Below, piece after piece: positions 27,041-37,100 of a stretch of 64,000 bases of DNA (its first letter is position 1; every line of letters starts with the position of its first letter). The translations under genes and the position numbers were made by a program. A model generated the notes under the pieces. It saw only the letters and a program-made list of their open reading frames with translations, was not told the DNA's origin and ran no database searches. Source of the stretch: Chitinophaga varians (GTDB lineage: Bacteria > Bacteroidota > Bacteroidia > Chitinophagales > Chitinophagaceae). Location of the stretch: NCBI RefSeq assembly GCF_012641275.1, contig NZ_JABAIA010000001.1:1-64000 (forward strand). Reading direction: 5' to 3'.

Positions 27041-29401
27041 ATGGCACCGCTCAAAGCAATCCACAACCGGCCGGCCGCCATCGACATTGGCGACCTGTTC
27101 AGGAAAATGCTCTTTCACTGGCCCCTTTACCTGCTGGCCATTCTGCTCGCCATAGCAGCGGGATGGGCCTATCTGCGGTATACACCGCCGTCCTATATGT
27201 CGTCGGCCCGCCTGTACCTGAAAGATGAAAAAAAAGGCAACGGCGAGGAAACAGACGTGCTCAAATCCCTCTCCCTGCTGGGAAGCGGTAAAAACATGGA
27301 AAACGAAATGGAAGTGCTGCACTCCCCCATCCTGCTACAACGGGTCATCAGCAGCAATCATTTCAACGTCCGGTATTTCACGCCGCAACATCTGCAGGAT
27401 AAAGAATGGTACCCCACATCCCCCATCGTCATTCAAGTTTTGAGCGACAGCTCCCGCACCGGCAACTATACGTTCGATGTGTCCCGCATCCGGCAGGACT
27501 TTGACGTGAAAGCACGCTCGGGCAAAGACAAACGTACCCTACATTTCACCGTGGCGCCCAATGTTCCTTTTGCCATCGGGAAAGATACCTTCTCCCTGCA
27601 ATCCGGCCCGATGTCACTTTCCGAAGCAAGCACCTGCCGCATTGAAGTGGATTCCGCCATTGAACTGGCTTACAAATCAGTCGACGATATCACCACCGCG
27701 CTCGTCAACCGCGACGCCACGGTGATCGTGATCACCTATAAGGACCCCGTGGCCCGCCGAAGCGCCGACTTTCTCAACGCACTGCTGGACGAATACAACG
27801 ACTATACGCTCAGTGATAAAAACAAAGCAGGCGTAAAAACCATCCACTTCCTCAATACCCGCATCGATTCGCTGAAAGAAGAACTCGGACTGCTGGAACG
27901 CACAGAAGAACAATTTAAGGTGCAACGCGGCATCACCGATATCGACGCCAGTTCCAAACTGGCACTGGAACAGGTAAAAGACGCCGACATCAAACTCAAC
28001 GAAGCCAACCTGCAAATGGCCGTCATGGACGAAGTGGAACAATATATCAATACCCCCGATAACAACACGCCTTTTACACCGCTCACCGGCACCGTAGACC
28101 AAACGCTGACGGGCATGATCAATCGTTATGAGGAAGCCCTTCGCGACCAGCGGAAACTATCGCTTGCCGTACAGCCGTCCAGCTTCCTGATGCAAAACGT
28201 GGACGCACAGGTAAATGCCGCCCGCAGCACCATCCGCGATTACATCAGCGGCTACCGCCGCAACGCCGGCGTGGCACAACATACCACACAACAGAAAGTG
28301 AACGCCATACAAGGCAAAATAGCCAGTATACCTTCCTACGCGCGGGAATATGTCAATATTAAACGGCAACAAAGCGTGAAGGAAAACCTCTATCTCTACC
28401 TCCTTAAGAAAAAAGAAGAAGCCTCCGTCACCTACGCCAGTAACGTGATAGACAATAAAGTCATTGCGCCGGCCTTCGTACCTGAAAAACCCGTAAGCCC
28501 CAAAAAGCCGATGATCTTCATCAGCTTCGCGGTACTGGCGGTAGTTGCCGTCAGCGTTTATGTATATATAAAATACTTCCTCAATCCGCGCATCCTCAGC
28601 CGCAAAGAAATCGAACAGGTATTTAATCTGCCGGTGATCGCCGAGGTCTTCCAGCAAACGGAAGGTGTGCGCGATTTCTCCCTCAACAACCATGCGGTGC
28701 TCACGGAACAGATTTTTAACCTCCGCACCAATCTGCGCTTCCTGCTGGCAGACCATAAAGGACCTGCCACTGTGATGCTCACCTCCAGTATATCGGGAGA
28801 AGGCAAAACCTTCCTGTCGGCCCACCTTGCCAATTCCCTCACGGTGAACAACAAAAAGGTGGTGCTGCTGGAAATGGACCTGCGCAAACCCAAGCTGTCC
28901 AACTTCTTTGGCCTTGACCATAAAAACGGTATCACCAACTATCTGGTCGGCAACAGGTCCATCGATGATATCATCCGGGAAGTACCAGGCACTCACAACC
29001 TGTACATCGTTTCCGCCGGACCCATACCGCCCAATCCGATTGAACTGATAGAAAGTCCGCGAATGGCCGGTCTGCTGGCGGAGCTGAAAACCCGGTTCGA
29101 CTATATCATTATCGACACCTCGCCGGTAGGCATCGTATCAGACGCTAAAAGCATCGCCACGTATGTGGACTGCACCCTGTTTACCGTCCGATACAACTAT
29201 ACCCACAAAGCCAGGCTGATAGCCATGGAAGAAAGCATGAAGGAAACCTTCTTCAAAAAGAAAGGGCTCATATTCAACGGTATCATACAAGACACTTTTT
29301 ATCCATACTACTATTACGGCAAGTATTCGTATGACGAAAGAAAAAACCGTAAGAGCAGCTGGACGACCATCTTCAAAAAAACAGCTAAACGAATTGCGTA
29401 A
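27041..29401 (+). CDS. wzc: Polysaccharide co-polymerase / tyrosine kinase (Wzc-like)
   Basis: 786 residues from ATG 27041, which is preceded by an A-rich AAAGG. The in-frame start at 26984 lies inside wza and is unlikely. There is a Wzz domain with a first membrane helix near residue 25-50 (LYLLAILLAIAAGWAYL), a long periplasmic coiled-coil region, and a second helix near 490-510 (IFISFAVLAVVAVSVYVYI). The cytoplasmic BY-kinase part has Walker A SSISGEGKT (near 582), Walker A' LLEMDLRKP (near 610) and Walker B YIIIDTSP (near 690). The tail holds a tyrosine cluster (PYYYYGKYSY), the usual autophosphorylation site. It controls chain length and export with Wza and the Wzy polymerase. Confidence 0.94.
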   Translation: MAPLKAIHNRPAAIDIGDLFRKMLFHWPLYLLAILLAIAAGWAYLRYTPPSYMSSARLYLKDEKKGNGEETDVLKSLSLLGSGKNMENEMEVLHSPILLQRVISSNHFNVRYFTPQHLQDKEWYPTSPIVIQVLSDSSRTGNYTFDVSRIRQDFDVKARSGKDKRTLHFTVAPNVPFAIGKDTFSLQSGPMSLSEASTCRIEVDSAIELAYKSVDDITTALVNRDATVIVITYKDPVARRSADFLNALLDEYNDYTLSDKNKAGVKTIHFLNTRIDSLKEELGLLERTEEQFKVQRGITDIDASSKLALEQVKDADIKLNEANLQMAVMDEVEQYINTPDNNTPFTPLTGTVDQTLTGMINRYEEALRDQRKLSLAVQPSSFLMQNVDAQVNAARSTIRDYISGYRRNAGVAQHTTQQKVNAIQGKIASIPSYAREYVNIKRQQSVKENLYLYLLKKKEEASVTYASNVIDNKVIAPAFVPEKPVSPKKPMIFISFAVLAVVAVSVYVYIKYFLNPRILSRKEIEQVFNLPVIAEVFQQTEGVRDFSLNNHAVLTEQIFNLRTNLRFLLADHKGPATVMLTSSISGEGKTFLSAHLANSLTVNNKKVVLLEMDLRKPKLSNFFGLDHKNGITNYLVGNRSIDDIIREVPGTHNLYIVSAGPIPPNPIELIESPRMAGLLAELKTRFDYIIIDTSPVGIVSDAKSIATYVDCTLFTVRYNYTHKARLIAMEESMKETFFKKKGLIFNGIIQDTFYPYYYYGKYSYDERKNRKSSWTTIFKKTAKRIA

Positions 29402-30743
29402 AGTATTTGAAAACAGCAGCTGGCTGCTGATCGACAAAATAAGTAAGCTCTTCCCGGGCATACTGGTGCTGGCCCTGATGGCCAGGCACCTGGGGCCCCG
29501 TGTATTTGGCATATGGAACTATACGATCGCCTTCAGCGCTATCATGGCCAGCATCGCCGTACTGGGCATGGACAAACTGGTCATCAAGGAACTAATGGCC
29601 TCCGAAGAAGATTCACCCCGCATTGTCAGCACCATCGCCTTTATGCGGCTGACAGCAGCGCTGGCCTGTATGCTGCTCAGCATTTTCCTGGTACACCTGA
29701 TGAACCCCGGACCGGTATACCTGTTATGTATCATCTTCTCGTCCTTTACCATGCTGCTGCAGTCGTTTGACGTGATGGACGGATTTTACCAGGTCAGCAA
29801 CAGCCTGAAAACCGTGATCGTACCCAAAGTGACAGTATTCCTGGTTTTCTGCGCCATCAAATGCATCGCTATCTTTTACAACGCACCGCTGCTCACCTTC
29901 CTCTGGATCACGCTGCTGGAACTGGTCACGACCTATGTATGGATACTGGGAAAATACAGCCTGCAGTTTACGCCGCCATCGTTGCGGCAGGTGAGCCTGC
30001 GCATGGCCCGGCGCCTGCTGGGCGACAGCTGGGTGCTCATCATGGCCAATCTCGTAGTGGTGCTGTTCATGAAGGTGGACAACATACTGCTGAATATGCT
30101 GGCCACCCCGGAAGAACTGGGCAATTATGTAGTGGCCGTACGCATTTCCGAGTTGTGGTATGCCCTCCCTACCGTAGTGTCTACGGCGATGCTGCCGATG
30201 CTGTTCCGCAAAAAGGAACAAAGCCACGCTGCCTATCTGCAAACACTGGGCAGGTGGCTGCGTATTTCCTGCTTTATCAGCCTGTCGCTGGCCGTGGTCA
30301 TCAGCCTGTCTGCCGGTATGCTCATGCAACTGTTGTACGGTTCCGCATACGCCACCGCAGCAGGTATACTACGCATCCACATATGGTCCGCCATACCGGT
30401 TTTCCTGATGTTGGTCATCGTGCAATATCTTTTTGTAGAAGGGAAATACAAATTATACCTGTATGGCAACGTAGTAGGCCTGGTGCTGAATGTTGTCATC
30501 AATCTGCTGCTGATACCGCACACAGGTGGCAAAGGCGCTGCTATCGCTACCGTGGCGGCATATGCCAGTGTATACATCATGATGGTAGTACAAGACAAAA
30601 GCGGACAAGCATGGCTGCTCGCCCGCGATCTGCTACATCCCGTAAAGATATATACGGATGTAGCAGATATCAGTCAAATCCTGCGCAAATCGTGGAACAC
30701 CTATTTGTTTAGCGGTTCCCACAAATCAATTCCACATGAATAG
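29331..30743 (+). CDS. wzx: Polysaccharide flippase (Wzx-like, MATE/MVF superfamily)
   Basis: 470 residues with about 12 membrane helices, beginning LLIDKISKLFPGILVLALMARHLGPRVFGIWNYTIAF, a typical start for oligosaccharide flippases. It should move lipid-linked repeat units across the inner membrane. The first ATG (29331) lies 71 bp inside the wzc end. The conserved part begins only at about residue 23, so a TTG near 29394 (LRKVFENSS) may be the true start. The C-terminus is hydrophilic. It overlaps the next gene by 8 bp. Confidence 0.9.
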   Translation: MTKEKTVRAAGRPSSKKQLNELRKVFENSSWLLIDKISKLFPGILVLALMARHLGPRVFGIWNYTIAFSAIMASIAVLGMDKLVIKELMASEEDSPRIVSTIAFMRLTAALACMLLSIFLVHLMNPGPVYLLCIIFSSFTMLLQSFDVMDGFYQVSNSLKTVIVPKVTVFLVFCAIKCIAIFYNAPLLTFLWITLLELVTTYVWILGKYSLQFTPPSLRQVSLRMARRLLGDSWVLIMANLVVVLFMKVDNILLNMLATPEELGNYVVAVRISELWYALPTVVSTAMLPMLFRKKEQSHAAYLQTLGRWLRISCFISLSLAVVISLSAGMLMQLLYGSAYATAAGILRIHIWSAIPVFLMLVIVQYLFVEGKYKLYLYGNVVGLVLNVVINLLLIPHTGGKGAAIATVAAYASVYIMMVVQDKSGQAWLLARDLLHPVKIYTDVADISQILRKSWNTYLFSGSHKSIPHE

Positions 30744-31443
30744 ATTAAAACATATCATCAAAAAGGTCCTGGCAGCGCTCTTCCCGCGCTTCCCATACCA
30801 GGTTGTGGCTTATAGTTCTGAAGGAGAAGACCTTATCCTCCGGCGCATCTTCAACAGGAAGAGGAAGGGCGTATATGTAGACATTGGCGCACACCACCCG
30901 TTCCGGTTTTCCAACACCTACCTGTTTTACCGCAAAGGCTGGCGGGGCATCAACGTCGATCCGCAACCCGGTATGCAGACGTTGTTCAACAAATACCGCC
31001 CCGGCGACACCAACCTGGAGATGGGTGTTTCAGGCGTACCACAGGAACTGACTTACGCCATTTTTAATGAACCGGCGCTCAATACCTTTTCCGCAGAAAG
31101 AGTACTGGAATATACCCAGAAACCCGACTACCAGGTTATTGACCGGAAAACGGTAAAAACCGCCCCACTGGCCGATATACTGGACACACACCTCCCTGCC
31201 AGCACCCCCATCGACTTTATTACCATCGATGTGGAAGGGATGGACCTCGAAGTGCTTCGCTCCAACAACTGGGACAAGTACCGGCCGTCTTATGTGCTGG
31301 TGGAGTCGGAGCCTTACAACATGGAAAAAGAAGATGATGAACTGCTCGGCTTTATGCGGGAAATGGGCTACAGCATCTTCGCCAAAACCTGCTATACCTA
31401 TTTTTTCAAAAACAACCGGCTGAAAGGCAATGAATGGTTATGA
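30736..31443 (+). CDS. FkbM-family methyltransferase (first of three)
   Basis: 235 residues. The SAM-binding core reads GVYVDIGAHHPFRFSNTYLFYRKGW (about 45-70) and INVDPQPG. The FkbM signature comes later (PIDFITIDVEGMDLEVLRSNNWDKYRPSYVLVES, about 155-190). FkbM enzymes O-methylate secondary metabolites or sugars; in a polysaccharide operon, sugar methylation is the likely role. It overlaps the wzx end by 8 bp and the following glycosyltransferase start by 10 bp. Confidence 0.88.
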   Translation: MNRLKHIIKKVLAALFPRFPYQVVAYSSEGEDLILRRIFNRKRKGVYVDIGAHHPFRFSNTYLFYRKGWRGINVDPQPGMQTLFNKYRPGDTNLEMGVSGVPQELTYAIFNEPALNTFSAERVLEYTQKPDYQVIDRKTVKTAPLADILDTHLPASTPIDFITIDVEGMDLEVLRSNNWDKYRPSYVLVESEPYNMEKEDDELLGFMREMGYSIFAKTCYTYFFKNNRLKGNEWL

Positions 31444-32384
31444 TGCACACTCCTGTTTTGATATTGATATTTAACCGGCCCGACAAGGTGCAACAGCTGA
31501 TGGACCATCTGCGCAGGCAACGGCCGGCGCACCTGTACATCGCGGCAGATGGTCCCCGTGCAGACAGGCCGGGAGAAACCCTTCAATGTCAGGCAACACG
31601 GCAGGCCGCCATATCCGCCATCAACTGGCCCTGTGATGTAAAAACGCTCTTCCGTTCCCATAACCTGGGCTGTGGCAAGGCTGTCAGCAGCGCCATCGAC
31701 TGGTTTTTTGAACACAACGCCGAGGGTATTATCCTGGAAGATGACTGCCTGCCAGATCCTACTTTTTTTTCCTTCTGCACTGCCATGTTGCAGCACTACC
31801 GTAACGATACATCGGTGATGCATATCAACGGCAGCAACTTTCAGTTTGGCCGCCGCCGCGGACATGCCTCCTATTACTACTCCCGCTTTGCGCATGTATG
31901 GGGCTGGGCATCCTGGAGAAGGGCATGGCAACAGTATGACTTCACCTTGCAACGTTACCAGGAATTTCCTTCCGATGGATTGAGCACCATGCTCAAAAAC
32001 GACAGGAAAGCCGTATGCAATCAGCAACTGGACACCTGGGACGTACAATGGTTCCTCAGCGTGTGGTTCAACCAGGGCTGGACCATCACGCCCAACGTAA
32101 GCCTAGTCCGGAACACCGGTTACGGTAACGGTTCTACGCATACGCTGCGCGAGCCCGGCTGGTTTAAGAAAATAAATTACGGACAAATGCCTGTCATCAT
32201 ACATCCGGAAGAGCGCCGCATTGACGAAGCAGCCGATCAGTATGCCGCTTCGATGATGTATTCGCCAAGTCGACTGTACACCACGGTGCGCAATGTGATC
32301 AAAGGCAACCCTGCTCTCTTCCGGCTTTACCAGCGACTGATGATCAGCAACAAAAAACCTGAAATTATCAAACTAAATAAATGA
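31434..32384 (+). CDS. Glycosyltransferase (GT-A fold)
   Basis: 316 residues. It begins TPVLILIFNRPDKVQQLMDHLRRQRPAHLYIAADGPR, a nucleotide-sugar binding start, and has an acidic metal motif in GIILEDDCLPDPTFFSFC (about 98-115). The segment YYSRFAHVWGWASWRRAW follows. This pattern is typical of the HlpA/GNT-I-like glycosyltransferases found in Bacteroidota polysaccharide clusters. Donor and acceptor cannot be read from the sequence. Starts at 31434, 31440 and 31443 are all ATG in one frame. Confidence 0.85.
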   Translation: MVMMHTPVLILIFNRPDKVQQLMDHLRRQRPAHLYIAADGPRADRPGETLQCQATRQAAISAINWPCDVKTLFRSHNLGCGKAVSSAIDWFFEHNAEGIILEDDCLPDPTFFSFCTAMLQHYRNDTSVMHINGSNFQFGRRRGHASYYYSRFAHVWGWASWRRAWQQYDFTLQRYQEFPSDGLSTMLKNDRKAVCNQQLDTWDVQWFLSVWFNQGWTITPNVSLVRNTGYGNGSTHTLREPGWFKKINYGQMPVIIHPEERRIDEAADQYAASMMYSPSRLYTTVRNVIKGNPALFRLYQRLMISNKKPEIIKLNK

Positions 32385-32394
32385 ACAAATAACA

Positions 32395-33816
32395 ATGGAC
32401 ACCGCTTACCTGGACCTACGCAGCAGTAACCTCTTTGTGGAAATCTTCAAGGAATGTATGCCCTTGCTGATCGCTACCTGGTTGCTTATTGCCTATCACC
32501 GCAAGCGGATCAACATCCTGGACCTGCTCTTATATGCTTTTGCCACTGAGGCCTACACCCTGATGATGATAGGACCTACTTTCAATGCATCATTTTTTGT
32601 TGGCCTATACCTCACCATCAGCCAGGTCCACCAGGTATTTACAGGCAGGGTGCATATCCGCCGGGAATACCTGCTGTTGCTTTTACTGCCCCTGATTTCC
32701 CAGATGATGGTGATGATGCTGAGCCAGGTTTATGAAAACCCCTTCTCTGTTGAAGGCAACACCAGCGGTTTTTATTTCAGGCCGATCTATTTCTATCTGA
32801 AGAATTATCTCCCGTTGTTCGCCATCGGTTCCCGGATTTTACAGGAGCGGGACACCATTTCTTTTGAAGGACTGGGGCGCACCATGAAAAAGATCGCGCT
32901 GTATTCCTCTGGCGTGGGGATCTTACAGCTATTTGTGCAGGTAGTGCTGCACAATGATACTTTAGGGGAACTGCTGGGCTTACAGCAGCGGTATATGCTG
33001 GAACAGATCAACGGCCCTATGGGCGTAAGGATACAGGCCTTCTTTGCCGAACCGAAAGTTTTTTGCGCTTTTATATCCCTGACTATTCCATTCTTTTTAC
33101 GTGACCGCCAATACAAATCCGCTTTCTGGGTTTTCCTGATGGCCGTACAAACCTCGTCCCAGACATTCTGGATCAACATGGTGTCAGGCGCTATTGTGTT
33201 CTTATTACTAAAACCCATACGGTCAGTACGTTTCAAGTCACTGGCCAGCATGGGCGTGATCATCTGCATTTTCCTCAGCATTGCCAGCGCCAAAGATGTG
33301 CTGATGCAATACTACCTGAAAAACAGGAACGAGCCTATCTCCCGCATGTTGCTGGAGCGGTCTGTCAGCAGGTATGACACCCAGTACTGGCAGCGGGACA
33401 ACCAGATACTGGGTATTCCCCTGCAACGGGACATGGAGCTGCCCGTAGTGGATTTTCTCAGGGACCATCCTTATTTGCTGTGGACCGGCTACGGCCCGGG
33501 CAACAGTACGTTTATACCCGGCCATTATTTTTCCGGATTGATGCGGTACATGCAACAGCTGGAAGGCGTGGGCGGCCATAACCTGAACATGCGGTGGTTT
33601 TATATCCTCGCGGAGTTCGGCATGATCGGCCTGTTGTTTTTCTTTTGGTTGCTGACGAGGGCCGACGGGCAGTTGCCGCCTTTTCAGCGTAACTACCTGG
33701 TGTATGTAGTGGTTTGCTTTTTTTTCAGCCAGATAGATTTGTTCCTCCTGATCATGGCCATGTTAAGCCAGCCCATGCCGGAAGAGGAACAGGTCCGTCA
33801 GCCTTTATTAACGTGA
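32395..33816 (+). CDS. wzy: Wzy-like O-antigen/EPS polymerase (putative)
   Basis: 473 residues with about 10-11 membrane helices and one large hydrophilic loop in the C-terminal half (about 300-385: RNEPISRMLLERSVSRYDTQYWQRDNQ and LWTGYGPGNSTFIPGHYF). That layout, and GYGPG..., fit O-antigen ligase/polymerase (Wzy/WaaL) proteins, which share little sequence. The call rests mainly on topology and on the operon, which otherwise lacks a polymerase. The next gene starts 5 bp later. Confidence 0.75.
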   Translation: MDTAYLDLRSSNLFVEIFKECMPLLIATWLLIAYHRKRINILDLLLYAFATEAYTLMMIGPTFNASFFVGLYLTISQVHQVFTGRVHIRREYLLLLLLPLISQMMVMMLSQVYENPFSVEGNTSGFYFRPIYFYLKNYLPLFAIGSRILQERDTISFEGLGRTMKKIALYSSGVGILQLFVQVVLHNDTLGELLGLQQRYMLEQINGPMGVRIQAFFAEPKVFCAFISLTIPFFLRDRQYKSAFWVFLMAVQTSSQTFWINMVSGAIVFLLLKPIRSVRFKSLASMGVIICIFLSIASAKDVLMQYYLKNRNEPISRMLLERSVSRYDTQYWQRDNQILGIPLQRDMELPVVDFLRDHPYLLWTGYGPGNSTFIPGHYFSGLMRYMQQLEGVGGHNLNMRWFYILAEFGMIGLLFFFWLLTRADGQLPPFQRNYLVYVVVCFFFSQIDLFLLIMAMLSQPMPEEEQVRQPLLT

Positions 33817-33821
33817 AGACA

Positions 33822-34937
33822 ATGAAGATATACCTGGACAATATCGTTTTTTCCATTCAGCAGGCCGGTGGCGTTTCCGCATACTGGCATGAGCTGTTGA
33901 AAGGCGTTTGTCACAGCGGGCTGCCGGTGTATATGCTGAATGCCAATAAAGCGTCTGCCAATGTTTTTGAGCGGCAGATAGCGTACCAGCACTGGCCCTG
34001 CATCCGGGAAAGTATCCTGCCGCGGGGCTTGTTGCGTTATCTGCCGCTCCGGTACCGCCTTCCCGCCGGCGCCGTTTTCCATGGCGGCTACCTGCGGGTG
34101 TCGCCGCAAAAAGATGTGCTGAACATACTCACCGTGCATGATTTCGCACATGAACGGAAGTTGGCCAGTCCTTTCCCCCGCGGGCTTGTCAACATACGGC
34201 AGAAAGCATACGGCATCAACAAGGCAGACGGCATCATTTGTATTTCCGACAGCACGCGGCAGGAGCTGCTGCATTTTTATCCGCAGACAGATCCCGCTAA
34301 AATCACCGTCATATATCATGGCATCAGCGACGATTTTTTTCCGCATGTGCTGTCCGCCCCTCCCGGGCTGCCGGCGCGGCTCACGCAGCGGCCCTTTGTG
34401 CTGTATGTGGGAGGCCGCAATCACTATAAAAATTTCGGCGCCGCCATAGACACGCTGGCACTGCTGCCGCAGGAGTACCAGCTGGTGACCATCGGCGGAG
34501 GGCCGTTCAACAAAACTGAGGCGGCACTGCTGCAACAACGGATACCTGGCCGGTACCAGCAGATAGTCGTGGCCAGCAACCGGGAGCTGAACTACCTGTA
34601 CAACAGGGCTGTGTGTTTGTTGTACCCTTCCGTGTACGAAGGATTTGGATTTCCACCGGGAGAAGCCATGAAAGCGGGATGCCCGGTAGTAGGCTGTAGC
34701 CGGACTTCCGTGCCCGAAGTAGTAGGCGACGCAGGACTACTGAGCGCCACGCCACATGCCGAAACATTCGCCGCGAGCATTCGCCTGCTGGAGTCGGACC
34801 CGTTCCGGCAACAGATCGTTCAGAAAGGCTATCAGCGGGCCAGCCTGTTTTCATGGAAAAAGACCATCGCAGCAACAATCGGTTTTTATCATCATTGCTG
34901 GAACCATAAATTTTCAGAACATGAATATCCTGTTTAG
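33822..34937 (+). CDS. Glycosyltransferase family 4 (GT-B)
   Basis: 371 residues from ATG 33822 (MKIYLDNIVFSIQQAGGVSAYWHELLKGV), a standard GT4 N-terminus; the longer frame from 33714 is only wzy overlap. The C-terminal donor domain has FVLYVGGRNHYKNF and the E-x7-E region VYEGFGFPPGEAMKAGCPVVG (near 265-285). It should add one sugar of the repeat unit on the cytoplasmic face. It overlaps the next gene by 17 bp. Confidence 0.92.
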   Translation: MKIYLDNIVFSIQQAGGVSAYWHELLKGVCHSGLPVYMLNANKASANVFERQIAYQHWPCIRESILPRGLLRYLPLRYRLPAGAVFHGGYLRVSPQKDVLNILTVHDFAHERKLASPFPRGLVNIRQKAYGINKADGIICISDSTRQELLHFYPQTDPAKITVIYHGISDDFFPHVLSAPPGLPARLTQRPFVLYVGGRNHYKNFGAAIDTLALLPQEYQLVTIGGGPFNKTEAALLQQRIPGRYQQIVVASNRELNYLYNRAVCLLYPSVYEGFGFPPGEAMKAGCPVVGCSRTSVPEVVGDAGLLSATPHAETFAASIRLLESDPFRQQIVQKGYQRASLFSWKKTIAATIGFYHHCWNHKFSEHEYPV

Positions 34938-35661
34938 AATGGCGGATGCCGCCAGAGTCATGATCCGCTCGGGAAGGGGGCCCGGAGCCTTCCTTCAGGG
35001 AGGCGCGTCCATTGCCTCCACACAGCTGGTCCATAACTGCGGCCACTATATCCGCTCGCTGCACACCATACTGGACGTAGGCGCCAATAAAGGGCAGTTT
35101 GCCCTGGCCGTTGCCCACCGTTATCCCCAGGCCCGCATCTATTCTTTTGAACCGGTGCCGGACACCTTCAGCCAGTTGCAGCAACATACCCGGAAAACCC
35201 CTGCTATCCGCACGTTTAACTTTGCGCTGGGCAGCAGCAACGGAAGCCTTGAATTCTTCAGCAACGCGTATTCCCACGCCAGCTCAGCCTTGCAGGTGTC
35301 CGACAAACAAATACAGCTGCAACCACAGACAGCACATACCCGCAGGATGATGGTCCCGGTAAAACAACTCGACCAGCTGCCGGACCTCCTGCTGAAAAGC
35401 CCTACCCTCCTGAAACTCGACGTGCAGGGCTTTGAACAGGAAGTGCTGCGCGGCGCTACTGCCACCCTCCGGCAAATAGACTATCTGTTGTTTGAAACGT
35501 CTTTCATCCCCATGTACAACGGAGAACCCCTTTTTGATGAAATGCATCATTTTGTAAAATCGCTCGGCTTTGACTTTATCGCACCGGTGGGATTCCTGCA
35601 GTCAGACAACCTGCAGATCCTGCAAATGGACCTGTTGTACCAGAAACAAAATGACCGGTAA
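34921..35661 (+). CDS. FkbM-family methyltransferase (second of three)
   Basis: 246 residues from ATG 34921, which overlaps the GT4 end; the longer frame from 34756 is an overlap artefact. The SAM site is TILDVGANKGQFALAVAHRYPQARIYSFEPVPDTF (about 45-80). The FkbM signature is LLKLDVQGFEQEVLRGATATLRQIDYLLFETSF (about 162-195). Its likely substrate is a sugar hydroxyl in the repeat unit. It is closer to ordinary FkbM proteins than the first copy in this operon, which has GAHHP in the SAM loop. Confidence 0.9.
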   Translation: MNILFRMADAARVMIRSGRGPGAFLQGGASIASTQLVHNCGHYIRSLHTILDVGANKGQFALAVAHRYPQARIYSFEPVPDTFSQLQQHTRKTPAIRTFNFALGSSNGSLEFFSNAYSHASSALQVSDKQIQLQPQTAHTRRMMVPVKQLDQLPDLLLKSPTLLKLDVQGFEQEVLRGATATLRQIDYLLFETSFIPMYNGEPLFDEMHHFVKSLGFDFIAPVGFLQSDNLQILQMDLLYQKQNDR

Positions 35662-35702
35662 AACTCCCGTATGTGATTACCTAACCGAATGAACTTGTGA
35701 TT

Positions 35703-37100
35703 ATGAAAACCGCGCTCAATGTACCGCTACTGCTCAGGCAATTTATTGACTGCCTGGTACTCACCATGGCCTACGTGGCGGCGCTGGAGACAGTAGGCAC
35801 CTTCCAGCATCCCGCTCACAGCCCGTCGAACATACCCGTATGGTGCATCAGCCTGATCACCTGGCTTGCTACAGGGCTTTACCTGCACCTGTATGATGAT
35901 TTTCGTTCCCGCCCCTTTTCCTATGAGTTTATGGCGATCATCAAAACGCTGTTATTGCACATTTGTATCCTTACCTTCACCCTCTTTTATTTCTTCAAGT
36001 TTTTCTATTCCCCCAGGGCCTTCATAGGCGTATACAGCGCCTATGTGTTCATTGGCATGATGTTGTCCAAGATAATGATCAAAAAACTCTTCCTGCGCAT
36101 CAGGATGAGAGGCTACAATATGAAAAATATACTGATCGTCGGAGCAGGGGAAACAGCCATGAATTTTCACAACACCATCGCCACCAACGATCACTTTGGG
36201 TATCAGTGCGTGGGCTTTGTCGATAATACGCCTAACCAGGCAATTAACGGGAAATACCTGGGGCCGCTCTCTTCCCTCGGACATATTCTGGAAAACCATG
36301 AGATCGACGATGTGGTGCTGGCCATTCCGGAAAGCAGCCGGGAAGAAACGGAAAGCATCATTGTGGCCAGCGAGAAAGCCGCCAAACGGGTAAAGATCAT
36401 CGCCAGCTGCTATCAGCACTGCACGTCTACCGTGAGCATGAGCCTTTTCGGCTCCTTCCCGGTGATCACTATCCGGTCTTCCCCGCTGGACAATTCCGGT
36501 AACCAGCAGTTCAAACGGTTGTTCGACATCTGCTTTACGCTGTTTCTGCTCATCACCTTTTCCTGGTTGTTTATACTGATCGCTATCCTTGTAAAAATTT
36601 CCTCGCCCGGACCGGTCATCTACAAACAGGAAAGATGGGGGCTCAAAAACAAAAAGCTGACCATTTACAAATTCAGGACCATGAGGGTGAACAGTGAATG
36701 GAACAGCGACGGCAGCTACCGGCTGACCACCCGCAATGACCCACGGGTGACCCGGATCGGTAAGTTCCTACGGCACACCAGCCTGGATGAACTGCCGCAG
36801 TTCTTTAACGTACTGAAAGGAGAGATGTCGTTTGTTGGCCCCCGGCCGCATGTAACGCCCATGCACCTGGAGCTGCAGAAAACCGTGCAGCACTATATGC
36901 TGCGCCACCTGGTGAAGCCCGGCATCACCGGCTGGGCACAGGTAAACGGCTGCCGCGGAGAAAATGAACGGGTTGACTGGCAACAGCAACGTATCAACCT
37001 GGATATCTGGTATATTGAAAACTACAGCTGCTGGCTCGATTTTCAGATCATATTCCAGACAATCGTAAACCTGATTAAAGGAGATAAAAATGCTTTCTAA
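35703..37100 (+). CDS. wcaJ: Polyprenyl-phosphate sugar phosphotransferase (WcaJ-like, initiating enzyme)
   Basis: 465 residues from ATG 35703 (a GTG at 35697 is in frame). Four N-terminal membrane helices are followed by a CoA-binding-like Rossmann segment ([16 protein letters not shown], about 140-155). A fifth membrane segment (about 275-300) leads into the bacterial sugar transferase domain: [56 protein letters not shown] and [12 protein letters not shown]. It starts each repeat unit by placing a sugar-1-phosphate, often glucose, on undecaprenyl phosphate. It is unusually late in the operon. Confidence 0.93.
   Translation: MKTALNVPLLLRQFIDCLVLTMAYVAALETVGTFQHPAHSPSNIPVWCISLITWLATGLYLHLYDDFRSRPFSYEFMAIIKTLLLHICILTFTLFYFFKFFYSPRAFIGVYSAYVFIGMMLSKIMIKKLFLRIRMRGYNMKNILIVGAGETAMNFHNTIATNDHFGYQCVGFVDNTPNQAINGKYLGPLSSLGHILENHEIDDVVLAIPESSREETESIIVASEKAAKRVKIIASCYQHCTSTVSMSLFGSFPVITIRSSPLDNSGNQQFKRLFDICFTLFLLITFSWLFILIAILVKISSPGPVIYKQERWGLKNKKLTIYKFRTMRVNSEWNSDGSYRLTTRNDPRVTRIGKFLRHTSLDELPQFFNVLKGEMSFVGPRPHVTPMHLELQKTVQHYMLRHLVKPGITGWAQVNGCRGENERVDWQQQRINLDIWYIENYSCWLDFQIIFQTIVNLIKGDKNAF

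Noticed and set aside
28157..28996. Minus-strand ORF (279 codons) opposite wzc
   Set aside because: It lies wholly inside the Wzc kinase region, whose motifs are intact; the antisense protein is rich in Phe/His/Val with no recognisable fold.
29861..30712. Alternative plus frame (283 codons) inside wzx
   Set aside because: The flippase frame has regular membrane helices and good starts; this frame is Arg/His-rich without any motif.
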